DNA of 64,000 nucleotides from Piromyces finnis (lineage: Eukaryota > Neocallimastigomycota > Neocallimastigomycetes > Neocallimastigales > Neocallimastigaceae), in NCBI GenBank assembly GCA_002104945.1, contig MCFH01000080.1:62001-126000 (forward strand), in the 5' to 3' direction. A program made the translations under genes and the position numbers. A model generated the notes under the pieces. It ran no database searches, had not been told where the DNA came from, and saw only the letters and a program-made list of their open reading frames with translations. Shown here one piece after another: positions 29,301-42,313 of this stretch. How positions within the stretch are numbered: the stretch's first letter is position 1; every line of letters starts with the position of its first letter.

Positions 29301-31929
29301 GTATTTTTTTTTTATGAATTTCAAAAAAAAAAAAAAGTTTATCATTTAAAAAAGATTCTATTAAGATTGTCCACGGTAAGTAAAAATAAAACTTTTTCCT
29401 TCTTATTAAATACTATTAATATAAAAAAATAACACTTTTTTTCTTATTCTTAATTCATATTGAAATATTGAAATTTTAAAAGTCAAACAAATAATTATTT
29501 TATATTTCCTACCCTATATTAGAGTATAATGGAATATATTATAAATTATTTATTTTTTAATCTATTAATTTAATTTATCAAAATTATACAATTTTTTTTT
29601 TAATTAAGAGTTTTAATGATAAAGTTTACTTTTGAATAGAAAAAATCAATTAATTTTAATTGAAATACTAGAAAAGTTTATTATTAAATAATAGTAATAA
29701 TAATAATAATAAAACATGATGAAATTCTAAATCATAACAATTTATTTATTATTAATATATTGCTTTTTTTTTTTTTTTTTTATAAATTCATTCTTTAATG
29801 AACCCTGTTGGAAATGGTATAGGATTAAAATAAGATATAGAGGAATTAAATAGTTGTAAGATAGTAGGTGGTCAAGGATAATGTTGGTTAGTAATTGGCC
29901 ATAATTAGTAGTGATCATGAAATGTCATTGTTTTATATATATATATATATTTTTTTTTTTGATGAAATAAAATTTATGTGTATGCAATGTATAATTTTAA
30001 TAAATTGCATTTTTTTTTAAATCGTTATACTATCCATAGATAATCCTATCTATCCATCTACACACACACCTCCATTATAACCCTTTGAAAAAAGTTTTTT
30101 TTTTTAAAACTCAATTTCAATATAAAAAAAATTAATTATTTTTTTGTTATTTTAATTATTATTTTTAATTATTTAAAAAATTGGAGATTATTTATATATT
30201 ACATTTTATATATTACAATATATTCTAATATATATGATTTTATATTCGAAATTTAAAATTTATACTCAGATAACTAATAAAAATAAATATAGATTTATTT
30301 ATTTTTTGCAAATTTAATAAAAAAAAATTAGATAAAATAAAGAACCCTTTTTTAATCAATGAGTAATCCTTTATTTTTTTTTATCCGTTATGATGTTATT
30401 TCCTTTTTTTTTATTATTATTATAATTAGTAAAACTAGTCATGAATGGATATCTTTTTTAAAAACATTTGAACAATAAAAAAAAGCTGAATAGAATTTAA
30501 CATAAAAAAAAAACATTAAATCTTAATAAAATAATGTTCCTTTTCTACATTCTATTTTACTTTTTTTCTATTTTAATCGTTAGAGTTTAATAATAAAAAA
30601 TTAAAGTTTTTAACCTTTAATAGAAAAAAATACACAAAGTAAATAAAAAATAATAATAATGTAATGATGTAATGTTTTTTTTTATATTAAACTTTATTTT
30701 TTAAACTAAATAAATTCTTTTTAAATAGGATATCATTGAATTTGAATTTGTAATATGTACTTGAATCTTGTTTCTACACCATTTTAGTATTGTATATATA
30801 TATATATATTTTTTTTTTATATTTTTAGTTTTCATGTTCAATACTTGATATATAAATGTCCATAGCAAGTAATAATAATAATAAAAAGAACCATTAATAA
30901 TTATTTAAATCTTAAAATATTTAAAAATTCATAAAATTCTATCTATTATGATTTAATAAATTAAATTATATTAAATAACCTCTTTTTTTTTTTTAATTCT
31001 ATTTAAAATATTCATTTAAAAATTTTATTAAAAAACTCTAAAAAAATGGAAATTCTAATTCATAAAAAGTAATGAACAAACGATTTTTTATTTTTTAATA
31101 TTTTATCCACAACACAAAGATAAAATATTAAAAAAAGTCGTTAGGTAATAATAATAAAAAAAAAAAGTATAATATATATTGAAAAGAAAAAAAAAAAAAA
31201 AAAGAAATAAAATCTTATATCAATAATTAATAATATAATATTATAATATTTCATTATTTAAATTTAATTTTTTTTTGAATGGCTCTTTTAAAGGCATGTT
31301 TTCTTTATTATATTTTTTTTATGGTCATTTTAATCATTTACATTGTTTTTAAAAGTAGATTTAAAATTTATTTTCATCCTTTCTTCTAGATTTTTTTTTA
31401 TACCAACAAATAATTTTTTATTCATTTGTGTATGGTTTAATCAACACAATACAAACACAAACCTTTCTATACCCATTCCTACCACCCACCACCCAATTTC
31501 ATTTTATCCACACCCATCCACCACTATTCATTAGAAAACTTTAACAGCTATTAAAATTTAATTTTTATTCCTATCAAAAAAAAAAAAAAATTAATATTTA
31601 TTTATTTTTTGTGTATTCCTTATTTCATAATAAATAAACTTTTAAAGGCAAATAAATACATTCCTTTTTTAGTTTGATACAGAATATAGGATTGAAGGTA
31701 GTAATAATGCATAAAAATGTGTAGTATATTCTTTTTTTTTTTTTCTTTTTAAATATAAAATAGAGTAATGGAAGATGCTATAGATTATTATATTTTTTTT
31801 CCAATTCGAATTTTTATAAAAGAAAATCCTAATCTTTTTTGTAACTCCACTTTGTCGACGACAACGACCGATTAATAATAAATAATATTAAAAACAAAAT
31901 AATACTAATTAATTATTATAATATTTAAC
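26351..31929. other. Gene desert, part 1
   Basis: This is continuous A/T-rich DNA with homopolymer runs. The only coding-like word is on the minus strand near 29060-29145 (PDFFKLFGGHSMDDIYS, then a stop and RPRDITPNQ). It is too short to call. A TA dinucleotide tract lies near 29935. I see no RNA gene or intact ORF. Confidence 0.5.
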
Positions 31930-31974
31930 TATATTTGGACGATATAATAAATAATAATATATCGTCCAAATATA
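31930..31974. repeat. Perfect hairpin, 17-bp arms, 11-nt loop
   Basis: The arms tatatttggacgatata (31930-31946) and its exact reverse complement (31958-31974) flank an A/T loop. No gene adjoins it. Confidence 0.85.
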
Positions 31975-33056
31975 TTTAATTCTATCAAAAATTTTATTAT
32001 TTACCCTTCAACCATTGGTTAAAGCTAAATAATTAAAATTATTGAATTCTTCCAATAATCCCTAACAATAATATTAATTATAAATAAATAATAAAACAAA
32101 TAATACTATGTTTTATTAATAAATAATAAATAAATATTAATCTATGTTTTATTAATAAATAATATTAATATATAAATAATGCTATTATTATAATGTATAA
32201 CAAATAAAATAGAATAAATAAAAATTAGGTGTAGGAAACCAACAAGAAAAGTGTGAACCTACCTTGTTTCTTTTTTACCCACCCATCTTTTAGTATCATT
32301 TATTATTATTATTATGTGAAACAAAACAAAACCAAAAAAAAAAAGAATATTTTACGATTTATCCTATGACTACTATTCTCTTTTCTTATGCATTATAAAA
32401 AAAAATAAATATAAAAAATACCAATAAATTCATTCTCTTTATAAAAAAGAAATAAATTTATTTTATAATAAATAGACTTTGTGTTTTTTTTTTAAAAAAA
32501 AAAAAATCTTTTCTTATTGGGGATTTCACAAAAAAAGTTATATAGACTTTTAATTAATATTTAGAAAAAGGAAATCAACCCAGGAAAAATTAAATAAAAA
32601 GTAGAAGAATAGGAAAAAAAAAAAAAACTAAAAAGTTTTAATAAACAAATTGAAACTATAAGCATAGGAATAACCATAATCATAATTACATGTCTGTTAA
32701 ATCTTATGAATAGATTTAAATAACATTATGATCATTTTAATGAATGATGTGTGTGATTAGTTTTTAATTTAATTTTTTTTTATTTTGTTGTCCATGGAGG
32801 ACCATAATACCAAAAAACTTTTTTCTTTTTTTTTTTCCTTAAATAAAATAAATATTAAATTATAACCGATTGATGACTTGTTGTGTTTTCCTTTTTTTTT
32901 TTTTTTTTAAAAAGGTCATCGGATGAAGCAGAAAAAGGATCAACAAAACCCATGATGTCTTTTTTTTTTTTTAAATGATATCATCCAAATACTAATTATG
33001 ACTCTTTCTATTGAAATATATTTAACAATTAACAATTAATAAAAAAAAGATCAACA

Positions 33057-33633
33057 ACCTCACTCTTGGCATGTATAGTCGTTCCAGTTTTTATCCTGGT
33101 TGTTAAGGCGTTTCCTTAGCATACATAAGGCTTCTGGTTCGACCCCGCAGATGTCAGTGCCTGTGGATTTTCCCACTGGGTTTGCCATGGGTTGGGTTAT
33201 GATATTCAGGTAAGTATAAATGAACTTTCTAATTTACTACTATGATAATAACACTCGTCTAGCCGGCCTGAGAGGGTCTAGTGTACATGGTACATTCCAA
33301 ATTAGAACTTAATAAGTGGTGACTTAGGCTATGCCAAAAACACATAATATTCCTTAATCAATTTAAGTGTAAACATTAGGGGGCGGTTGACACGTGATCA
33401 AATTGACTATAAGAGGCTTAGCATTGTAGTTGTGAAATATCGTACAACGACATGCATCTAATGTACATGGATTAAGTGAGCGTCGAAGCTGAAGAAACAG
33501 TATGACAGACCAGGAGGGTCACAACCACCTAGCAATAGGAATGAGCCAACGTTTCTCTAAGAACCACCATTGGAGCTAACTCTGATCGATGGGAGAAATG
33601 CACTCGGAAGTTAAAAAAAAAAAAAAAAAAAAA
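33057..33633 (+). mobile_element. tRNA-derived SINE-like retroposon
   Basis: A ~577-bp block of normal base complexity stands out sharply from the A/T desert. Its head has pol III promoter-like boxes: an A-box-like word TGGTTGTTAAGG (33097-33108) and a canonical B box GGTTCGACCCC (33136-33146). Between them a 5-bp stem (CCTTA/TAAGG) resembles an anticodon arm. The body is unrelated to tRNA and contains two related words around TGTACATGG (near 33281 and 33461). It ends in an A-run (about 33613-33633). The 7-mer ATCAACA occurs directly before the element (33050-33056) and directly after the A-run (33634-33640), as expected for a target-site duplication. It has no ORF. It would be mobilised by a LINE reverse transcriptase not present in this window. 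Confidence 0.8.
33097..33146 (+). promoter_or_regulatory. Internal RNA polymerase III promoter (A and B boxes) of the SINE
   Basis: The A-box-like word (33097-33108) and the B box (33136-33146) are 27 nt apart, compatible with a tRNA-type promoter. The B box matches the GGTTCGANNCC consensus exactly. The T-stem is degenerate, so this is not a functional tRNA. Confidence 0.7.
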
Positions 33634-34799
33634 ATCAACATCGTATTGTAATAAAAATGTATACAATTCAATATTAAATAATAAAATAAACCAATAAAAC
33701 TATAGAAATGACTTTTATTGTATTACAGAAAAAAATAAAGTCGACTTTGAAATTTGACCTACACTTTAGATGATGACTAAACAAACAAACAAACAAAAAA
33801 AGAAAAAACACAAAAAGGAGTTAATATGAATCACCTTTTTTTTTCTGACTAACATTTTTGTAATCAGTATATACAAAAAAAAAAAAAAACACATTGTTGT
33901 ATTCAAACATTTGAGTAAAATTTAATTAATATATATGTAGTATGTAGAGCAAAATCTATATATATCTCTATTTGTAAAATGATGTAGTATAACCCTAGGA
34001 AGAAGATTATTTCTTTTTTTTTTTTTTTCATTCCGTAATAATAAAAATTATGATAAAAGTAAAATATTTTTCAAATTTCATTCTTTCTTTCTTGGTAAGC
34101 ATGCAATACTTTTTAGGTTTGTTTCTTGTATTGTCAAAGTTCTCATTCCATAAATTAGACTTGTTTTTAGGTGATGAGATGATGTTTTTGTATATTTGAA
34201 AGTTGATTCATTATCATTTAATTATTTATATTATTTATTATATACTATAATGTATTCCATATTAAATTTATTCTAATCCATTTTTATTTATTTAGGGTAA
34301 CACCAAAAAATTTGTTTATTATTACCATTTTTATTTTTTAATATATTACGGTATATATTAGAATGTTTGTAAAATAAAAAGATTCATTTAAAAAGAATAA
34401 TAAATCTAAAACATTAATAAATTCATTGAATGGTGAATGAATGAATGAATTCAATGACACCAATGAAAATGCATTAAAAGAAAGAATAATATTAAAAATG
34501 AAAAAATGCAAAGACCATTTCCTTTTTTAGTTATTCCTTCATTTCAATTTCTTTTTATTAATTTTTATATTTGTTGAAATGAGAAAATAAAAAAAAAAAG
34601 TAATTATTAAACTTTTTAAGATGTTGAAATAATTCTCTATCCCTTTTATTAAGAAATTTATACTATTTTATCTTTTATAACAAGAATAATTCTAGTAAAA
34701 TAGTGATAGATGGTAATAGATGGTAATATGCATAGACATAATTAATAATGATTTTAATGGTGTTACTTACTACTACTACTGATAATAATAAACTTAATA

Positions 34800-34859
34800 A
34801 ACATAATAATAATAATAATAAACATAATAATAATAATAATAATAATAAACATAATAAAC

Positions 34860-34891
<32 letters not shown>

Positions 34892-34892
34892 C

Positions 34893-34969
<77 letters not shown>
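34800..34969. repeat. AAT microsatellite with AAC interruptions
   Basis: An AAT-unit tract is interrupted by aacat variants in its first half and pure in its second half. Both strands show spurious homopolymeric frames (Asn, Leu, Tyr). It lies in the gene desert. Confidence 0.9.
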
Positions 34970-34970
<1 letters not shown>

Positions 34971-36562
34971 TTTCAATATCACTATTTTTTAAAGAAAAAA
35001 AGTGAGTCATTAATTAATTTTAATATAAACCTTATGATGTAATATTATATCACTTTTATCACTTTAGTAGGATGAAACTTGAGTCTTTTACCATTGAACC
35101 TACCGATCTCCACAATTTTTAATTTATTTGTATTCAATAAACTTTTATAGAAAATAATGTTTTAGAATGTAGTGTAACCATCCTTTTATGGTGATAAAAC
35201 ATTATTTTACCAAAAATACAATTATTACTTATTTAATAATTGTTTGTTCTTTTTTTAATTTAATTAGGAAAAGGAGGAGATTCATTAAATCTATTGATTT
35301 ATTTATGAGTTGCTATTGAGAAATTTCATTATTCAATAGAGTTTAATCTTTTATTTTCCATTCTTTTCATTATTAATTAAAAATAAATAAAAGTTTTTCA
35401 CCAATGAAATAAAAAAGAATATTAAATTATAAACTAATTTTAAACCAAAAATTTAAATTATAATATTAAAATAATATCATTTTAATTTATTCTTCATTTA
35501 TTCTAGTGGATGGTAATACTTTTTAAAAACAAAAACAATCATTATTGTTTTATATTTTTTTTACTTTATTAATTCTTCTTTTAGAAAAAAAAAAAGTTCA
35601 TCAATTGTTTCAATATGATTAATTTAAATTTAATAAAACTCATCTTTTTTTTTTTATATTATTAAAAAGTATTTAGAAAAGGGTAGTCATCCTTAAAATA
35701 GTTATATTTTCAAATCAATAAAAAAAATAAAATTATTGTTTTCTAATACTATCCTACTATTATTCTACTATTTTTTTTTGACTATATTCTTATTCTTTTA
35801 ATTTATATATGTATATTTTTTTAGATTAATTTCCTATTCCTCTTTAAAACCTTTTTAATTTTTTACCCCCAAAAAACTTGTATTATTTTAATTTAATCCA
35901 AATTAAATTTTTAAATGAAAATGGTTACATTTTAAAAGAATAACATTATAAATTATTATTATAAATTTAATTATTTATGAATTTCATTGATTAATTAAAA
36001 CTTATATCATTCTGACATTAAATGATGGTATTCATTAGAAAAGAAAAAGAATGGAAATGATTATGATTCTATTTTATGACACATTTGATTTCCATTCTTT
36101 TTTTTTTTTTTTTAAATTAGAATAATGGATGGATAAGAGGATGGATACTTTTTTTTTTAATAAAAACTTTAAAGAATTTGATAAACATAGCTAATAGAAT
36201 AAGGTTAATTTACTTTTTTTTTTCCCCATAATAATAAATAGAATAATAAAATAATAATAAATAGGATAATTTATTATTTTTTATCCAATATTTTTTTTAT
36301 TTCATTTTAATTTTACACCCCTTAAAAATTGAGGTATGGAGGATGGCTTCAACAAGCTAAAAGTGGTTTTTTTTTATTTGCAACCCTTGCCTTAGAAAGA
36401 AATTTGTTGATGTATACATTTGTATATGTTTGTATACATTTAATTGTTATCCGCTTTATAAAATACATTTTTTCATTTTTTTTGAAGGACAACTTATGAC
36501 TTGCTTGCTTTCTTTTTTCTTTTTTTTTTTCTTATTGAATAAAAAATGGGTTTGTTAAAAAG

Positions 36563-36611
36563 AAAAGTTGAATCCTAAAATGTTTGTTAAAAATTTTAGG
36601 ATTCAACTTTT
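36563..36611. repeat. Perfect hairpin, 19-bp arms, 11-nt loop
   Basis: The arms aaaagttgaatcctaaaat (36563-36581) and its exact reverse complement (36593-36611) contain non-trivial sequence, so this is not an A/T coincidence. Confidence 0.85.
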
Positions 36612-37715
36612 ACGGTTTATATATTTTTTTTTTAATACCTATTACTTGTAGAATGATTTAAATAATTTATTTGATCAATTTTGGCTAGTTATTCATTACT
36701 TTATCGATTTGATTTTAATATAGAATTTAATAAAACAATAAATCCTTATGAGACTTTTACCTCAATAAAACTATACCACCACCACTTTCAATTTTTAATT
36801 TAAAAAATAAATTCTACAAAATCTAATGTAACCATTGGATGATCAATTGTAATTCTATTTTTTAATATTTTACTTTTGTAAAGTATAATATTAAATTAAT
36901 TTTTTAAATATTAACAATTTAAATTAAAAAAAAAAAAAAAACTAAAATTGAAATTTTAATATTAAAAATAATTTTATATTCAATTTTCCTTTAAATGAAT
37001 CACTTTCTAACACTAATTCTCGTTGACTTTTTTTTAAAGCAAAAAAAAGATAGATTTGAAATGTTTATTTAATTAAATGAATGTCTATTCTCTATTATTC
37101 TTACTTTATTATTTACTTTTTTTTTTCAAATAAAAAAAAAAATATGGTTACTTTTCATTTTTTTAGTTCATTATCAACAATACCTTGATCATTAAAAATT
37201 AATTTATTTTATTTACCAATAATTTTTCCTGATTTTTTATCCTTTTTCTAATGAGGCTTTGTATCTTTTTATTATTTTTATTGATTATCTATATTTGGTT
37301 AAATTAAATTTTGTTTTTTTTATTATTATTAATTTCTTTTTTTTTTTTTTTTTTTTTTACATTTACAAACAAAAAACAAGAAACATCATAAAATTAGATA
37401 AATATATATATAATTTCTATTTTTTTTATTCTCATTTTTAATATTATTTTATTTAACATGCAATTTTTTTATTCCATTTTAATTTATTTTTATTAGTATA
37501 TATATAAAAAAAAGTCACTTTTTTTTTCTTAACTATTCTTTGTTCATTTAAAAAAAGTTCAATTTGTGGGTTCTTTTTTTTTTAAATTGAGCTTGCCATC
37601 TTTTATTTATTTATTATAATTTATCAATTCAATTAATTTAATAAATTAATTTTATTTCTATTGATTATTAAACCTTATTTAATATAATTATTATTGGTTT
37701 ATCTTTTGTTTTGAT

Positions 37716-37754
37716 TTCTCTATTAGTATTATATAATATAATACTAATAGAGAA
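37716..37754. repeat. Perfect near-palindrome, 18-bp arms, 3-nt loop
   Basis: The arms ttctctattagtattata (37716-37733) and its exact reverse complement (37737-37754) almost meet. It would form a cruciform or RNA hairpin. Confidence 0.85.
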
Positions 37755-38114
37755 AAAAAAAAAGGGAAATGTTATATAACTTCATTTAACAACAATAAAT
37801 AACTTTATCACACTAAGGAATATAGATGAGTATCTATTTACTCATAAAACTAAAAGGATTACTTGAAAAAAAAGGAATAGTATTACTTTTTTTTTTTTTT
37901 TTAGAAATAAAATGGAATACTTTCGAACAATTTTTCAATTTTTAAAAAGAATAAAAAAAAATTTTTTTATTATTGTTGATAGGATCCCCAATTCTATTAG
38001 TATTATATTATATAAATATTTATTTGTAACAATATCCAAACAAAAAATAAAGAAATCAAACATTGTAATCATGCTATTCCTAAAACTATTTTAATTAATA
38101 ATAATAATTTTTAC

Positions 38115-38310
<196 letters not shown>

Positions 38311-41300
38311 TATTTAATTCATTTTATTTTTCTTATTATTCTTTAAAAAAAAAGTGACAGATAAAAGAAAGGATGATGCTTTAATTAAAATGAAATAATA
38401 AAAAAAAAAGGATGATAAACTAATATACAATTTTATATGGTATAAAGTTTTTATATCAATTTTTTTTTAATATAAAAAATTGTTTAATCCTAGTAATCAT
38501 TAAGAGAAAAGAAAATTCTCTTTTTACTCTAACTCTATTTTATAATAAATTATTTAAATAATATAAAAAAAAATTATTAAATTTTGAGGCTATTTATTTT
38601 TACCTAGATTTTTTCTTTATTTAATGGTTAGATGAAGATATAAGAAAATAATAAAAGTGGAATACAATTAGGAATTTTTTTTTTATTATTATTAAAGGAT
38701 TTCTCATTCTATTAATTATAAGCATAGAAATGAAAATTTACTGATTCTCTTAATTATAATGATGTCTTATTATTGTAGAACAAAATAGAATTACACACAC
38801 CTTTTATGCATCATTATGATATCATAACTATGCATTATGTTAATATATGTTTTTTTTTAATAATAACTCTTACGGTCAACAATAAAAAAATGATGGACGA
38901 ATCTTGAAAATTATGGTAATAATTTTTTTAATATTTATCTAACATCCAATATGTATATATATATATTTGATGTCTTTAAGAGTGTGTGCTAGTGTTAGTA
39001 TATGTACATTACAATTTTTACTAGAAATAATAAAACAATAGAATAAGCTAGGCAATATACTAAGCATAATGACATAAAAATAATGGTAAAGTATTATTAG
39101 AAGAGGGGTTAGATATCTTTCTATTATTAATAAAAGTTCATTTGGCAATCAATTACTCTAACAATAAAATAAATAGTTAACACCAATAAATACAATTTAT
39201 TTGCTGTAACTCTTGATAATTATCTGGTAGACATTTAATATCAATTTTTCTGAACTTTTTAATAATAATAATAAAAAAGAGATCATATATTATATTATCA
39301 ATGCTTATTATTATCTTTTTTTTTTAAGTCTTGGATATAATTCTTTTAGTCATTGGTTACAACTACCTAAATTAAGAATTGTGGGTGAGTCATAAATAAT
39401 AATAATAATAAGAATGAAAAAAAATGTTACATTTATTTTAATAATAAAAAGATCATCATTTTTTTTTAAAAAAAAATTATTATTATTATTTAACTACAAA
39501 TATAGTATTGAATTTGAATGGATCAAAAAAAATTTTTTTATTAATAATATATTATCATTCCATTGTTTTATATTATCATTCTTGTTTTTTTTTTTTATGA
39601 AAATAAAAATAAAAATATTGAAAATAATAATTAATAATACTCTTTCCAGTTGATAAAGAAGAATAGAAATTTTATCTGCCTAAATCTATATAAGCAGATA
39701 TTTTTTCTATTTTGTTTTACCTAAAAATAGGATTTAAGATTTAAATCCATTATTTATCAAACCTAATTTTTTTTATTAGAATAGTTATTAGAGCGAAAAA
39801 AATGATCAATTTAAAAAAAGTTCCATTTTTAATATAAACAATACTAAATTAATTTTATTTTAATATTTCTAGAAAAAAATAATAATTTAACTTTTAATGA
39901 AATTGAACCAATAAAAAAATAGAGTCATTAAACTATTGCACCAATAAAAAATGAGGATACTTTTTTTTATTCTCAAACTTTAGGTAAAACAAAATAAAAC
40001 ATTTGATTAGAGAATGATTTTAATTATATACTTTTTTGGTAAGGGAGTAAATTAAAAATAAATTAAATTTTAATGAAGAAGGATGACCTTTTTCATAATA
40101 TGAGGGTTATGAGGGTAGAGGCATTAAAACATTGTCATTCGAGAGTATTTGTTGTAGAAGAGGAAAAAAAAAAAAAAAGGATAAATAAATAATAAAAGAA
40201 AAAATGATGTATTGAATTTTAAAAGTTATCGTTAAGACTACTTTTTTTAAAATATATAAATTATAATTTTTAATAGTTATCCTATAATATATATAAAATC
40301 TTTATTTTTTTTTAATAGTCATACTATTTTATTAAAAAAAAAAAAAAAGGAAAAAAGGAAAATATAAACTTTAAATATATAAAGTTTATTTTACAAATTA
40401 AATAGTTTAATAACTTTTATAATTATAATATAATTGTGTTAAACTTTTTTTTTATTTGTCACTTTTTTTTTTATCTATAAATTAAATGATGGAAAAAGAA
40501 AATTATTATCATTATTTCCTTTAAATAGTAAAAAAAAGAAAAAAAAGTTTTAAAAAGTCAAAAATGTTGTATTATAAAACATCATCAAACTTTTTAATCC
40601 TTCCCTTTGAATATTATTATTATTATTGAAGATGATGATTCTAATACATATATAAAATAAAAATAGAATAGTAGAATCAAATTTATTTAATTTTATTACA
40701 TTTGGTTTAAAAGTTTTTATTGATTTATACTCGATAATCCCACTATAAAAAAAAAAAAACATTATATTATTAGTTTAGTTTACAATACTATACCATGTTG
40801 ACTTTAGTATTATAGGAATGAAAATACATAGGAAAGAATAAATTAAATTAAAATTAGAATTGATTTACTATGGTTCTTTCTCTTTTTCTTTCTCTCTCTC
40901 TCTCTCTCTCTTTTTTTTTTATAAAAAGAATTATTGTAGCTGCATCAGTATAAAAAATTTTTTACTACTTTTTTTTTGACTATAATTTTTATTTTTTATT
41001 ATTTACGGAAAATTTAATGAATCTTAATAAATATAAAAATTTTCATAATTAATTAAAAAATAAGATTTTAATCTAAAAAAGCAAACAATTGAATAAGTAG
41101 AAAAAAAAAAAAAAAAAAGGATGGTAGTTTTCTAGTATAAATTAGTTTAAACTCTTTTTTTTTTTTTTTTTAATATATTATTGAGAGAATGTGTATATAC
41201 ATAAACGATGAAACTAAAATTTATCTTTAGAAAAAATTTTTTTTGTAGGAATCATGAATTAAACGATCAAGCACAATTTTTTCTGTATGAATGTAATGAT

Positions 41301-42313
41301 TGTATTTAATATAAAGTACAACTTTTTTGTACTTATGCTACGCTACCCTACTTTTTTTTTTTTCATTTTTATTATTTATTCAAAAAAAAAAAAAAGTATT
41401 TTTTTTTATATAGTTTATATTATATTTTATTATAATATATTATAATGGAATGGTGATGAAATTACTTTAGGTCATCTTTTTTTTTTTCTTCTTATAATGA
41501 TGATCTTTTATATTAAATAAACCTAGTTAATTTATTTACTTTTTTTGAATAGTTTTCTTCTACTAGGAAATATCTTATTATTTTGAAAAAAAAAGAGAGA
41601 ATGGGTGTGTATATATTAATATTATTAGAATAATCTTTTTTTTTTGACCTATTTTTTTATTCTCTTTACCGTTATATTTAGTTCATAGTTCATATATTAA
41701 GTTCACAAATAAAAATAACATTCTATATAAAATGACAAAGGGGAATTGTTTTATAAATTATCCTACCATCTCAAACTCTTTTTCTAAACAGGACTCTTTG
41801 ATATCTTTTAAAACTAAATGTAAGCATAATTTTATTTTATATTAATCGATAATTTATATATTTTATTTTTATTTGTTTTTTTGTTTTATTTTACATAATG
41901 TATTTATTTTGATATTTTAATTTATAATCTAAACCATATTCTATATAGTAGAATATATTATAATATTTAAAGAAATATTAATGTATATTACATTAGTTTC
42001 AAGTATTATTTTAGAAGCCTATTGATAACAAATACTTTATTATTTAATTATATCTTCTTTCCTATATTACTTACTAATTCTCTACTGTTTCTCTCTCTTT
42101 TTTTTTTTTTTTTTTTTTTTGAATATATTATAAACCATTTAATCTATTAGAATACAACATCTGTACTTTTTCATTATACCGTATTTATCCTTTTTATTTT
42201 AGTAAAATATGAAAGAAATAATATAACCAACTTAGTAATAGATTTCATTCCCTGCAATAAAAAATATTTAAATTTTGTTCAAGATCTAAAAATAGGGTCT
42301 CTGAATATCCTTT

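Noticed and set aside
33097-33165. Functional tRNA gene
   Set aside because: The T-stem and acceptor stem do not pair well and the anticodon loop lacks U33; it is better explained as a SINE head.
34675-35010. Poly-Leu, poly-Asn and poly-Tyr frames on both strands
   Set aside because: All derive from the AAT/AAC microsatellite.
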